A DNA stretch of 64,000 nucleotides from Micromonospora musae (GCF_003626635.1 NZ_RAZT01000015.1:62001-126000); one strand, 5' to 3'. Shown: positions 16,280 through 25,016, counted from the stretch's first letter. A program made the numbers and translations. The notes: generated from the sequence alone by a model not told the origin.

Positions 16280-17035
16280 TCAGCGGACGCTGCGGGCGAA
16301 CTGCCTTGCCGCCCAGTAGACGCCGAGCACGGCGAGTACGGCGATGATGGTCAGCCCCTGCCAGACCCGGTCGTTGCCCAGGTCGCCGGCGAAGAGGGCC
16401 CGGGTGCCGTCGACCGCCCACGAGAACGGGTTCCAGTCGGCGACGCCCTGCAACCAGCCAGGCGCGAAGCTGAGCGGCAGGAGGATGCCGGAGAGCAGGA
16501 GCACCGGCTGGGCGACGGTGTTCATCAGTGGGGCCAGCGCGTCCTCGCTCTTGACCTTCAGCGCGACGCCGTACGAGACGGCCGAGGTCATCAGCGCGAT
16601 CAGCGCGAGCATCAGGTACGCGAGCAGCAGGTCTCCCAGGACGACCCGCAGGTCGAACGCGAGGGCGAGCAGCGTGATGATGATCGCCTGCACGATCAGC
16701 GAGACGACGTCGCGCAGGGAGCGCCCGAGCAGCAGGGCGAGCCGGCTGACCGGGGTGACCCGGGACCGCTCGATCACCCCGGCGCGCAGCTCGGCGATCA
16801 GACCGAAGCCCTGGAAGAGGCCACCGAAGATGGCCAGCAGCACCAGCAGGCCGGGTACGAAGATCTTGTAGGCCTCGGCCTGGGTCGGCGCGTTCAGTGC
16901 GGGCTTGAGCAGCGGGGCGAACAGGAGGAGGTACATCACCGGCTGGAAGACGCCGACGAAGACCCAGACCGGGTTACGGACGAGCAGCTGGAACTGGCGT
17001 TGGAAGATGAGCCAGGTGTCGCGGGCGAGTTTCAT
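16280..17035 (-). CDS. ABC-2 type transporter permease (DrrB-like)
   Basis: The 251-residue protein has six membrane helices and the ABC-2 motif region WNPFSWAVDGTRALF near the C-terminus. It is the membrane partner of the ATPase just upstream (17 nt gap) in a drug or lipid exporter of the daunorubicin-resistance type. The ATG at 17035 with GGAG upstream is used; the open frame further upstream is an antisense extension inside the ATPase gene. Confidence 0.92.
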   Translation of the reverse strand: MKLARDTWLIFQRQFQLLVRNPVWVFVGVFQPVMYLLLFAPLLKPALNAPTQAEAYKIFVPGLLVLLAIFGGLFQGFGLIAELRAGVIERSRVTPVSRLALLLGRSLRDVVSLIVQAIIITLLALAFDLRVVLGDLLLAYLMLALIALMTSAVSYGVALKVKSEDALAPLMNTVAQPVLLLSGILLPLSFAPGWLQGVADWNPFSWAVDGTRALFAGDLGNDRVWQGLTIIAVLAVLGVYWAARQFARSVR

Positions 17036-17052
17036 GATCGATCTCCGGTTCG

Positions 17053-18012
17053 TCAGGACTCGCGCAGCGAGCGGCCGGTCTTGGTGAGGAAGACGTCGTC
17101 CAGGCTGGGGCGGTGCAGCTCGATCGAGGAGAGCGCGAGGCCGGCGTGGTCGAGTCGGCGCAGGATCTGCGGGATCGCCGTGGCACCCTCGTCGACGTAC
17201 AGTCGCAGGCCGCCGTCGTCGCCGGTCTCCAGCTTCCGGACGTACGCCTCGCCGTCGAGCGCCTTCGCGGCCTGCGGGGTGTCGGCGGCGTCGAGGCCGA
17301 CCTGGACGACCTCGCCGGAGATCTCCCGCTTGAGGTCGGCCGGCGTGCCCTCGGCGACCAGCTGACCGTGATCCATGATCGCGATCCGGTCGCAGAGCGC
17401 GTCGGCCTCGTCCAGGTAGTGAGTGGTGATGAAGACCGTCATCCCCTCGGTACGCAGCCGGCGGATCTCGTCCCACATGTGTGCGCGGCTCTGCGGGTCG
17501 AGCCCGGTGGTGGGCTCGTCCAGGAAGACGATCTTCGGCTCGTGGATGATGCCGAGGGCGATCTCCACCCGCCGCCGCTGGCCGCCGGAGTAGGTCTTGC
17601 ACTTGCGGTCGGCGAACTCGGCGAGTTGGAAGGCGTCGAGGGCGCGGACGGCCCGCTGGTGCGCCTCGGTCTTGCCGATCCCGTAGAGCCGGGCCTGGAG
17701 CACCAGCTCCTCGCGGGCGGTCGACTCGTCCCAGGTGCTGCCGCCCTGGGCCACGTAGCCGATCCGGCGGCGCACCTCGCCCGGCGCCTTGCGCAGGTCG
17801 GCGCCCGCGATGATCGCCTCCCCGTCGTCCGGCTCGATCAACGTGGCGAGCATCCGCAGCGTGGTCGTCTTGCCGGCGCCGTTGGGGCCGAGGAAGCCGA
17901 AGATCTCGCCCTCGGCGACGGTCAGGTCGACCCCCCGTACCGCTTCGACGGTCTTCGTCTCCCGCCCGGCACGGGAGCGGAAGGACTTGCGTAATCCCCT
18001 GGTCTCGATCAT
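17053..18012 (-). CDS. Daunorubicin-resistance-type ABC transporter ATP-binding protein
   Basis: The 319-residue ATPase has Walker A GPNGAGKTT (about 43-51), signature YSGGQRRRVEIA, Walker B IVFLDEPTTGLD and the H-loop TTHYLDEA, followed by a C-terminal DrrA-like domain of about 90 residues. With the downstream permease it forms an exporter. AGGAG precedes the ATG at 18012. A PadR gene lies directly upstream on the same strand, and a palindromic site in its promoter matches one in front of padR, so substrate-induced derepression by PadR is likely. Confidence 0.93.
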   Translation of the reverse strand: MIETRGLRKSFRSRAGRETKTVEAVRGVDLTVAEGEIFGFLGPNGAGKTTTLRMLATLIEPDDGEAIIAGADLRKAPGEVRRRIGYVAQGGSTWDESTAREELVLQARLYGIGKTEAHQRAVRALDAFQLAEFADRKCKTYSGGQRRRVEIALGIIHEPKIVFLDEPTTGLDPQSRAHMWDEIRRLRTEGMTVFITTHYLDEADALCDRIAIMDHGQLVAEGTPADLKREISGEVVQVGLDAADTPQAAKALDGEAYVRKLETGDDGGLRLYVDEGATAIPQILRRLDHAGLALSSIELHRPSLDDVFLTKTGRSLRES

Positions 18013-18158
18013 GCGGGCTCCTGGTCGTCCGGGCCGGTATTCCCGGCCACGGGTCGGCGGGGAAGGCAGCGCGGTCGCCGGCCGCCGAGCCGCGGCGGGC
18101 AGCGTGGGACGGCGCACTTCCCCGTACGTCGCGAAGAGGCTAACGCGATATAGCTTTT

Positions 18159-18176
18159 CTGGTCAACGTTGATTAT
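18159..18176. promoter_or_regulatory. Candidate PadR operator in the ABC exporter promoter
   Basis: CTGGTCAACGTTGATTAT contains the perfect palindrome TCAACGTTGA and shares the pattern CTNGTCAANNTTGNNTA with the site at 18812-18829. On the minus strand it overlaps a TTGACC -35-like hexamer. Confidence 0.5.
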
Positions 18177-18799
18177 TCAGATGAGGACGGATGCTCCGGC
18201 AGTCGCTGCTCCCACCCGGACCAACCCTCCGCCTGTTCCAGCCCAGCAGGCAGGTACGACACTCCGGAATCGATACGTTCCGCGATGCGCTCGCACCACG
18301 CGATCTCCGCCTCCGCCCGGGCCGTCCAGAGCTCGAACATCCAACCCACGTGGACCGGCTTGGTGTCGCGCAGCCAGTCCGACTCCAACGAGGTCCGCAT
18401 CCACGCCATGCCGGCCCGCAGCAGGTTCGCCCGGTTCCGCAGCGCGGCCGCCGCCTCCTCGCGCGGCAGCGCCGGCAGGAACGAGAAGGCCGCCGTGAAC
18501 GGGTCGGCCGGCTCGTTCAACTGCCACCAGAGGCCGCGCAGCAGCGACTCGAACTCGTCCTGCCCCTTCTCGGTGATCTCGTACGTCGTGCGGGCCGGGC
18601 GTCCGCCGACCTGCTCGGTCGCGACCGCCCGCAGCAGCCCCTCCTCGGTCAGCTTGCGCAGGGCGTGATAGATCGAGCCGGGCTGTACGTTGGCCCACTT
18701 GTCGGCGCTCCAGCTGAGCAGCTCGCGCCGCACGTCGTAGCCGTGCACGGGCTGCATCCAGCGGACCAGACCGAGAATCATCATTCGGGTGGCAGACAC
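18173..18799 (-). CDS. PadR family transcriptional regulator
   Basis: The 208-residue protein has the PadR winged helix at the N-terminus (LGLVRWMQPVHGYDVRREL, PGSIYHALRKLTEEGLL, YEITEKGQDEF) and a C-terminal helical domain of about 110 residues (Vir_C type), the larger subgroup of PadR. Such repressors usually control an adjacent multidrug exporter, which here is the ABC pair downstream on the same strand. A TAATAC -10-like box lies 9 nt before the GTG start and overlaps a candidate operator, consistent with autorepression. Confidence 0.92.
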   Translation of the reverse strand: MSATRMMILGLVRWMQPVHGYDVRRELLSWSADKWANVQPGSIYHALRKLTEEGLLRAVATEQVGGRPARTTYEITEKGQDEFESLLRGLWWQLNEPADPFTAAFSFLPALPREEAAAALRNRANLLRAGMAWMRTSLESDWLRDTKPVHVGWMFELWTARAEAEIAWCERIAERIDSGVSYLPAGLEQAEGWSGWEQRLPEHPSSSE

Positions 18800-18811
18800 G
18801 GCACAAGCGTA

Positions 18812-18829
18812 TTAGGCAAATTTGACTAG
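18812..18829. promoter_or_regulatory. Candidate PadR operator at the padR promoter
   Basis: Read on the minus strand, CTAGTCAAATTTGCCTAA matches 13 of 18 positions of the site at 18159-18176. It overlaps the -10-like TAATAC (18809-18814) of padR. Confidence 0.5.
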
Positions 18830-18932
18830 AGCGCGATGTGACCGTGCCCCAACCCACACTGAGCGATCGTTAGGGCCCGCCGGGATGGCCTATACACTCC
18901 CGGTCAACGACCTCCCGGGAGGAGCCCCCACG

Positions 18933-20687
18933 GTGCGTAAGGTACTCATCGCCAACCGCGGCGAGATCGCCGTCCGCGTCATCCGCGCCTGCCGCGACGC
19001 CGGCCTGGCGAGCGTAGCCGTCTACGCCGACTCCGACCGGGACGCGCTGCACGTGACGCTGGCCGACGAGGCGTACGCCCTCGGCGGGGACACCGCGGCG
19101 GAGAGCTACCTGCGCATCGACAAGCTGGTCGACATCGCGGCCAGGGCCGGCGCCGACGCCGTGCACCCGGGCTACGGCTTCCTCTCCGAGAACGCCGACT
19201 TCGCCCAGGCCGTCATCGACGCCGGGCTGACCTGGATCGGCCCCACCCCGCAGGCCATCCGCGACCTCGGCGACAAGGTCACCGCCCGGCACATCGCCCA
19301 GCGCGCCGGCGCGCCGCTGGTGCCCGGTACGCCGGACCCGGTCGGCAGCGCCGACGAGGTGCTGGCCTTCGCCGTCGACCACGGGCTGCCGGTCGCCATC
19401 AAGGCCGCCTTCGGCGGCGGCGGGCGCGGCCTGAAGGTCGCCCGCACGATGGAGGAGATCCCCCAGCTGTTCGAGTCCGCCACCCGCGAGGCGGTCGCCG
19501 CCTTCGGCCGCGGCGAGTGCTTCGTCGAGCGTTACCTCGACAAGCCCCGCCACGTCGAGGCCCAGGTGCTGGCCGACCAGCACGGCAACGTGATCGTGGT
19601 GGGCACCCGGGACTGCTCGCTCCAGCGGCGGCACCAGAAGCTGGTCGAGGAGGCGCCCGCGCCGTTCCTCACCGACGCCCAGCGTACGCAGATCCACGAG
19701 AGCGCCAAGGCGATCTGCCGCGAGGCCGGTTACCACGGCGCCGGCACCGTCGAGTACCTGGTCGGCGGCGACGGCACCATCTCCTTCCTAGAGGTGAACA
19801 CCCGGCTCCAGGTCGAGCACCCGGTCACCGAGGAGACCGCCGGCATCGACCTCGTCCGCGAGCAGTTCCGCGTCGCTGACGGGGAGAAGCTGCGCTTCAC
19901 CGAGGACCCGACGCCCCGCGGGCACGCGATCGAGTTCCGCATCAACGGCGAGGACCCCGGTCGTAACTTCCTGCCCGCCCCCGGCGCCATCACCGCGCTG
20001 CGGCTGCCGACCGGCCCCGGCGTACGGGTGGACACCGGCATCTCGGCCGGTGACGTGATCGGCGGGAACTTCGACTCGCTGCTGGCCAAGGTCATCATCG
20101 TCGGCGAGACGCGGACCGAGGCGCTGGAGCGGGCCCGCCGGGCGCTCGACGAGATGGTGGTCGACGGCATGGCCACGGCTCTGCCGTTCCACCGCCTGGT
20201 GGTCCGCGATCCGGCCTTCACCGCGGAGCCCTTCACTGTCCACACCCGGTGGATCGAGACCGAGTTCGACAACACGATCACGCCGTTCACCGCGACCGCC
20301 GGCCCGACCGCCGAGCCCGCCGAGCGGGAGACCGTCGTGGTCGAGGTGGGTGGCAAGCGGCTGGAGGTCAGCCTTCCGGCAGGTCTCGGCACCGGTACGG
20401 GTACCGCCGCGCCCGCCGCCCGTAAGCCCGCCCGCCGTGGTGGCGGGGGTGCGAAGGCCGGCGGCACGGTCAGCGGCGACGCGCTCACCTCCCCGATGCA
20501 GGGCACCATCGTCAAGATCGCCGTGGCGGACGGGGACACCGTGGCCGAGGGCGACCTGATCGTGGTGCTGGAGGCGATGAAGATGGAGCAGCCGCTGCAC
20601 GCCCACAAGGCCGGCACGATCAGCGGCCTGACGGCGGACGTCGGCGCGGTGATCAGCGCGGGCGCCCCCATCTGCACCATCTCCTGA
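18933..20687 (+). CDS. accA: Acyl-CoA carboxylase alpha subunit (biotin carboxylase plus biotin carrier)
   Basis: The 584-residue protein joins an N-terminal biotin carboxylase (KVLIANRGEIAVRVIRAC from residue 3, HPGYGFLSEN, ATP-grasp loop KAAFGGGGRGLKV, EVNTRLQVEHPVTE) to a C-terminal biotinyl carrier domain with EAMKMEQP; Lys550 is the biotin site modified by BirA. Between them is an Ala/Lys-rich flexible linker. It carboxylates biotin with ATP and bicarbonate and hands the carboxyl group to AccD (2498-4081). The GTG at 18933 with GGGAGGAG upstream is chosen over the longer open frame. It corresponds to accA3 (Rv3285) of mycobacteria. Confidence 0.95.
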   Translation: MRKVLIANRGEIAVRVIRACRDAGLASVAVYADSDRDALHVTLADEAYALGGDTAAESYLRIDKLVDIAARAGADAVHPGYGFLSENADFAQAVIDAGLTWIGPTPQAIRDLGDKVTARHIAQRAGAPLVPGTPDPVGSADEVLAFAVDHGLPVAIKAAFGGGGRGLKVARTMEEIPQLFESATREAVAAFGRGECFVERYLDKPRHVEAQVLADQHGNVIVVGTRDCSLQRRHQKLVEEAPAPFLTDAQRTQIHESAKAICREAGYHGAGTVEYLVGGDGTISFLEVNTRLQVEHPVTEETAGIDLVREQFRVADGEKLRFTEDPTPRGHAIEFRINGEDPGRNFLPAPGAITALRLPTGPGVRVDTGISAGDVIGGNFDSLLAKVIIVGETRTEALERARRALDEMVVDGMATALPFHRLVVRDPAFTAEPFTVHTRWIETEFDNTITPFTATAGPTAEPAERETVVVEVGGKRLEVSLPAGLGTGTGTAAPAARKPARRGGGGAKAGGTVSGDALTSPMQGTIVKIAVADGDTVAEGDLIVVLEAMKMEQPLHAHKAGTISGLTADVGAVISAGAPICTIS

Positions 20688-20733
20688 GACCGGGTCGGGC
20701 GCACCCCCTCCGCGTGGGGGCCCGCCCGGCTGG

Positions 20734-21630
20734 TCAGCGGAGGGCTTCGGCGGCCACCGCGCGTACGGCGGTGGTGAGGCCGTTCAGCGCCGCCGACTCC
20801 AGTCGCCAGTGCTGCCAGTACAGCGGCACGTCCACCTGCCGGCCCGGGGCGATGTCGACGCACGCCCCGGAGGCGAGATCGTCCTCGGCGATCTGCTCGG
20901 GCACCAGACCCCAGCCGAGTCCGTGCCGGATGGTCTCGCTGAACGCCGGCACCGACGGCACATAGTGCACGGGCGGGTCGAGCGTGCGCCCGGTCAGCGT
21001 ACGGATGAAGCGGTGCTGCAGCCGGTCCCTCCGGTCGAAGACGACGGTCGGCGCGCCGGCCAGCGCCGCGGCGGTCAGCCCGTCGGCGAAGTGCGCGGCG
21101 GCCAGCGCCGGGGCGGCGAGCGCCCGGTAGCGCATGGCGCCGAGCCGGCGTACCCGGCAGCCCTGGACCGGCTCGCGCTGCGCGGTCACCGCCGCCGTCA
21201 CCACCCCGTCGCGGAGCAGCTCGGCGGTGTGGTCCTGATCCTCCTGACGGAGGTCCAGGGAGAGTTCGAGCCCTTCCGGCAGCCGGGCCAGGGCGGCCGG
21301 GAACCAGGTGGCGAGCGAGTCGGCGTTCACCACCACGGCGAGTCTGGTCCGCGCGCCACCGCCGGTGAGCGGGCCGCGCGCGTCGGTCAGCGCCTCCCGC
21401 TCCAGCAGTACGAGCTGCCCGGCGAGACGTAGCAGCGGTGCGCCCGCCTCGGTCGCCACGCAGGGCCGGGCCCGCCGAACGAGCACCTGCCCGACCGTCT
21501 CCTCCAGGGCCTTGACCCGCTGGCTGACGGCCGAGGGGGTGACGTGCAGCAGTCGGGCCGCCGCCTCGAAGCTGCCCTCCGAGACCACGGCGGCGAGGGT
21601 ACGAAGCTGGACGAAGTCGAGCCCTTCCAT
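20734..21630 (-). CDS. lysG: LysR family regulator ArgP/LysG
   Basis: The 298-residue protein has an N-terminal winged helix (FEAAARLLHVTPSAVSQRVKALEE, about 21-44) and a LysR effector domain. LysG/ArgP activates the divergent lysE exporter gene when basic amino acids are in excess, and the lysE homologue is exactly in that divergent position with a 69-bp shared promoter region. TAAGGT lies 6 nt before the ATG, pointing to a leaderless transcript. Confidence 0.9.
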   Translation of the reverse strand: MEGLDFVQLRTLAAVVSEGSFEAAARLLHVTPSAVSQRVKALEETVGQVLVRRARPCVATEAGAPLLRLAGQLVLLEREALTDARGPLTGGGARTRLAVVVNADSLATWFPAALARLPEGLELSLDLRQEDQDHTAELLRDGVVTAAVTAQREPVQGCRVRRLGAMRYRALAAPALAAAHFADGLTAAALAGAPTVVFDRRDRLQHRFIRTLTGRTLDPPVHYVPSVPAFSETIRHGLGWGLVPEQIAEDDLASGACVDIAPGRQVDVPLYWQHWRLESAALNGLTTAVRAVAAEALR

Positions 21631-21636
21631 CAGCTG

Positions 21637-21642
21637 ACCTTA
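21637..21642 (-). promoter_or_regulatory. -10 box of lysG (leaderless start)
   Basis: TAAGGT on the minus strand, 6 nt before the ATG at 21630. Confidence 0.55.
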
Positions 21643-21686
21643 ACCGGCGTCAGAATCTTTAGTTCGACTGACGGAACGAGCCCGCC

Positions 21687-21692
21687 TACGGT
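21687..21692 (+). promoter_or_regulatory. -10 box of lysE (leaderless start)
   Basis: TACGGT, 7 nt before the GTG at 21700. The LysG-binding site should lie between the two divergent -10 boxes (21643-21686). Confidence 0.5.
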
Positions 21693-21699
21693 CGGAGAC

Positions 21700-22296
21700 G
21701 TGCTCAGCTCCGCCGTCGCCGGCTTCTCCGTCTCCATCGCCCTGATCGTCGCCATCGGGGCGCAGAACGCCTTCGTCCTGCGTCAGGGCCTGCGCCGGGA
21801 GCACGTGGTACCCGTCGTCCTCACCTGCGCCGCCTCGGACGCGCTGCTCATCGGGGCGGGCATCGCCGGGGTCGGCACGCTGGTGACCGGCCGGCCCGTC
21901 CTGCTCACCGCGATCCGCTGGGGCGGCGCCGCGTTCCTGCTCTGCTACGCGGCGCTCGCCGCCCGCCGCGCCCTGCGGCCCGGCGCGCTGCTGCCCACCG
22001 AGCGGCCGCCGGCCACCCTGGGCGCCACCCTGCTGGCCTGCCTCGCCTTCACGTACCTGAACCCGCACGTCTACCTCGACACCGTGCTCCTCCTCGGGGG
22101 GATCGCCCAGCAGCACCCGCACCGCTGGCTCTTCGGCGTCGGCGCCACCCTGGCCAGCGTGGTCTGGTTCACGGCGCTCGGCGTCGGCGCGCACCGGCTC
22201 GCCCCGCTGCTCGCCCGCCGGACCGCGTGGCGACTGCTGGACGGGCTGATCGCCACGTTGATGGCCCTCCTCGCCCTGGCACTACTACTGGGCTGA
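21700..22296 (+). CDS. lysE: LysE/ArgO family basic amino acid exporter
   Basis: The 198-residue protein has five to six membrane helices and the LysE hallmark IGAQNAFVLRQGLRREHV (about 20-37), plus YLNPHVYLDTVLLLGG. The family exports lysine and/or arginine to keep their cytoplasmic level down. It is divergent from its expected regulator lysG. The frame is open upstream, but the GTG at 21700 gives the normal family length. Confidence 0.92.
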   Translation: MLSSAVAGFSVSIALIVAIGAQNAFVLRQGLRREHVVPVVLTCAASDALLIGAGIAGVGTLVTGRPVLLTAIRWGGAAFLLCYAALAARRALRPGALLPTERPPATLGATLLACLAFTYLNPHVYLDTVLLLGGIAQQHPHRWLFGVGATLASVVWFTALGVGAHRLAPLLARRTAWRLLDGLIATLMALLALALLLG

Positions 22297-22322
22297 CCGT
22301 CCCTCCCCCGCGTTCCCCTCGA

Positions 22323-22378
22323 TGATCAAGAGCTTGGCGTCAGATGCGGAGCGATTTCCGACCGAAACCTCTTGATCA
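22323..22378. repeat. Intergenic palindrome (element family B, copy 1)
   Basis: TGATCAAGAG at 22323-22332 pairs with CTCTTGATCA at 22369-22378. The left side continues as CTTGGCGTCAG, nearly identical to the left arm of the element at 47428-47487, while the right side has diverged. It lies between lysE and guaB1. Confidence 0.7.
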
Positions 22379-22466
22379 CCGAAGCCGGTGGGGGCGGGAG
22401 GGCCTGGGAAGGTGTTTTCCGCTACCAGCGGCGGCGATACCCGTATCGAGCAGCCATGATTGCCGG

Positions 22467-23906
22467 GTGCGGTTCCTTCACGGCGCGGCTCCCGCGCACG
22501 ACCTGACCTACAACGACGTCTTCATGGCGCCGTCCCGCTCCGACCTGGGCTCCCGCCTCGACGTCGACCTCGCCAGCTCCGACGGCACCGGCACCACCAT
22601 CCCCATCGTGGTGTCGAACATGACGGCGGTCGCCGGCCGGCGGATGGCGGAGACGGTGGCCCGGCGCGGCGCGGTCACGGTCATCCCGCAGGACATCCCG
22701 ATCGACGTGGTGGCGAACGTGGTGTCCTGGGTCAAGCAGCGCCACCTGGTCTACGACACCCCGATCACGCTCGGCCCGACCGACACGGTCGGTGACGCCA
22801 TCCACCTGCTGCCCAAGCGCGCGCACGGCGCGGTGATGGTGGTGGACGAGGCCGGCCGACCGCTGGGTGTGGTCACCGAGGCGGACACCGTGAGCGTTGA
22901 CCGGTTCGCCCAGCTACGTCACGTGATGTCCACTGAGCTGCACACCGTTCCCGCGGACGCGGACCCGCGTACCGGGTTCGACGTGCTCTCCGCCGGTCGG
23001 CGCCGGCTCGCCCCGGTGGTCGACGCGCAGGGGCGGCTGGTCGGCGTCCTCACTCGCAAGGGGGCGCTGCGGGCGACCCTCTACCGGCCGGCCGTGGACG
23101 AGCAGGGGCGGCTGCGGATCGCGGCGGCGATCGGGATCAACGGCGACGTAACCGGCAAGGCCGCCGCCCTGCTGGAGGCCGGGGTGGACACCCTGGTGGT
23201 GGACACCGCGCACGGTCACCAGGAGCGGATGATCTCCGCGCTGCGGGCGGTACGCCGGCTCGACCCGGGCGTCCCGGTGGCGGCCGGCAACGTGGTCACC
23301 GCCGAGGGCGTACGGGACCTGATCGAGGCGGGCGCCGACATCGTCAAGGTCGGCGTGGGACCGGGCGCGATGTGCACCACCCGGATGATGACCGGGGTGG
23401 GGCGGCCGCAGTTCTCGGCCGTGCTGGACTGCGCGGCGGCGGCCCGGGCGCTCGGCCGGCACGTCTGGGCCGACGGCGGCGTCCGGCATCCCCGGGACGT
23501 GGCGCTCGCGCTCGCCGCCGGCGCCTCCAACGTCATGATCGGCTCATGGTTCGCCGGCACGTACGAGTCCCCCGGCGACCTCTACACGGATCCGGACGGC
23601 CGGCGCTACAAGGAGAGCTTCGGCATGGCCTCGGCCCGGGCGGTCAGCGCCCGCACCGCCGAGGACAGCCCGTACGACCGGGCCCGGAAGGCGGTCTTCG
23701 AGGAGGGCATCTCCTCGGCGCGGATGCACCTCGACCCGACCCGCCCGGGCGTCGAGGACCTGATCGACGAGATCATCGCGGGTGTCCGCAGCTCCTTCAC
23801 CTATGCGGGCGCGCGCAACCTCTCCGAGTTCCACGAGCGGGCGGTGGTCGGCGTGCAGAGCGCGGCCGGCTACACCGAGGGGATGCCGCTGCCGACCAGC
23901 TGGTGA
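22467..23906 (+). CDS. guaB1: GuaB1 family protein, IMP dehydrogenase-related GMP reductase
   Basis: The 479-residue protein has the IMPDH/GMPR barrel interrupted by a pair of CBS domains (about 95-205), the catalytic-loop Cys in GVGPGAMCTTRMMTGVG and the C-terminal EEGISSARM region. The actinobacterial GuaB1 group was shown in mycobacteria to be a CBS-containing GMP reductase, converting GMP to IMP with NADPH, and not an IMP dehydrogenase; the sequence type here matches that group. The GTG at 22467 gives the usual length. Confidence 0.88.
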   Translation: MRFLHGAAPAHDLTYNDVFMAPSRSDLGSRLDVDLASSDGTGTTIPIVVSNMTAVAGRRMAETVARRGAVTVIPQDIPIDVVANVVSWVKQRHLVYDTPITLGPTDTVGDAIHLLPKRAHGAVMVVDEAGRPLGVVTEADTVSVDRFAQLRHVMSTELHTVPADADPRTGFDVLSAGRRRLAPVVDAQGRLVGVLTRKGALRATLYRPAVDEQGRLRIAAAIGINGDVTGKAAALLEAGVDTLVVDTAHGHQERMISALRAVRRLDPGVPVAAGNVVTAEGVRDLIEAGADIVKVGVGPGAMCTTRMMTGVGRPQFSAVLDCAAAARALGRHVWADGGVRHPRDVALALAAGASNVMIGSWFAGTYESPGDLYTDPDGRRYKESFGMASARAVSARTAEDSPYDRARKAVFEEGISSARMHLDPTRPGVEDLIDEIIAGVRSSFTYAGARNLSEFHERAVVGVQSAAGYTEGMPLPTSW

Positions 23907-23922
23907 CGGCGGGCCGGCTCGC

Positions 23923-24486
23923 CTACTCGACGAGCCGGCTGATCACGTACCGCGCTGCCTCCCGCGGGTCGTCGCCGACGCGGGGAGGCAGCGCACCGGC
24001 GAGCCAGAGGGTGGCGAAGCCGTGCACGATCGACCAGGCGGCGAGGGCGTCCCGCCCGGGCTCGCCGGCGCCACCGTCGCGCGCCGGCAGGCCCGCCACC
24101 CGATCGCGCAGCACATTGCCGGCCCGGTCACTGGCGGCTCGCACCTGCGGGTCCTGGGCCCGGTACAGCTCTGGGCGGAACATCACCTCGAAGTGCGCGC
24201 GATGCCGGACCGCGAAGTCCACGTAGGCGACGCCGGCGGCGAGCAGGTCGTCGCCCGCCTGGCCGAGGGTCTCGGCGAGCAGATCGAATCCCTGTACGGC
24301 GAGCGCGGTGAGCAGGCCCGCCTTGTCGCCGAAGTGATGCGCGGGGGCGGCGTGCGAGACGCCGGCCCGCCGGGCGAGGTCACGCAGGCTGAGCGCGGCG
24401 GGGCCGGATTCGGAGATCGCCTCCACTGCGGTGTCGAGCAGGGCACGGCGTAGATCGCCGTGATGGTAGCCACGCGTCGGAGTCAT
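23923..24486 (-). CDS. TetR family repressor with WHG-type C-terminal domain
   Basis: The 187-residue protein has the TetR helix-turn-helix (LSLRDLARRAGVSHAAPAHHFGDKAGLL, about 31-58) and a C-terminal domain of the WHG group (FEVMFRPELY). It is divergent from a DoxX-family gene; two 19-bp near-palindromes in the 83-bp gap are its probable operators and would repress both genes. The promoter box TAGGAT is 6 nt before the ATG, so the mRNA is likely leaderless. Confidence 0.92.
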   Translation of the reverse strand: MTPTRGYHHGDLRRALLDTAVEAISESGPAALSLRDLARRAGVSHAAPAHHFGDKAGLLTALAVQGFDLLAETLGQAGDDLLAAGVAYVDFAVRHRAHFEVMFRPELYRAQDPQVRAASDRAGNVLRDRVAGLPARDGGAGEPGRDALAAWSIVHGFATLWLAGALPPRVGDDPREAARYVISRLVE

Positions 24487-24492
24487 GACGTA

Positions 24493-24498
24493 ATCCTA
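24493..24498 (-). promoter_or_regulatory. -10 box of tetR gene (leaderless start)
   Basis: TAGGAT on the minus strand, 6 nt before the ATG at 24486, touching operator 1. Confidence 0.55.
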
Positions 24499-24516
24499 TC
24501 TTGCCATTGACAAGAT
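24498..24516. promoter_or_regulatory. TetR operator 1
   Basis: ATCTTGCCATTGACAAGAT is a near-perfect palindrome around CANTG. It overlaps the -10 box of the tetR gene. Confidence 0.7.
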
Positions 24517-24531
24517 GACACTCGACGAGCA

Positions 24532-24550
24532 ATCTTGCCAGTGACAAGTT
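24532..24550. promoter_or_regulatory. TetR operator 2
   Basis: ATCTTGCCAGTGACAAGTT repeats operator 1 in 17 of 19 positions; centres are 34 bp apart. It lies just upstream of the doxX ribosome-binding site GAGGAGG. Confidence 0.7.
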
Positions 24551-24569
24551 TCGACCCGAGGAGGTTGTC

Positions 24570-25016
24570 ATGGCTCCACTGATCACCCTGATCGCCGGTT
24601 TCGCGGTGGCCCGGATCGTCGGGCTGGCCGGATTCGACGCCCTGGACAGCACGACCGACGCACTCCGGATCGGGCTGGCCGCCATGTTCGTAATCACCGG
24701 GCTCGCGCACTTCAGCGAGCCCCGCCGATCCGGCCTCATCGCCATGGTCCCGCCCCGCCTGCCCCGGCCGGCGCTCCTGGTCACCGTGACCGGCGTGCTC
24801 GAGCTGGTCGGGGCGGCGGCGCTGCTGGTCCCGGCCACGGCCCGGTGGGGAGCGGCCGGGCTGGGACTGCTGATGCTCGCGATGTTCCCGGCCAACGTCT
24901 CCGCGGCACAGCGCCGGCTCACCCTGGCCGGACGGCCGGTCACGCCGCTGGGGCAGCGCACGGCCATGCAGATCGCATTCCTGGTCACCGCGGCGACAAT
25001 TTCGTTTGGTGCCTGA
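24570..25016 (+). CDS. DoxX family membrane protein
   Basis: The 148-residue protein has four membrane helices with the DoxX pattern ALRIGLAAMFVITGLAHF and GVLELVGAAALL. DoxX proteins are small membrane proteins linked to quinone or redox functions in some organisms; the role here is unknown. GAGGAGG 5 nt before the ATG sets the start. Control by the divergent TetR regulator is likely from the twin operators. Confidence 0.88.
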   Translation: MAPLITLIAGFAVARIVGLAGFDALDSTTDALRIGLAAMFVITGLAHFSEPRRSGLIAMVPPRLPRPALLVTVTGVLELVGAAALLVPATARWGAAGLGLLMLAMFPANVSAAQRRLTLAGRPVTPLGQRTAMQIAFLVTAATISFGA

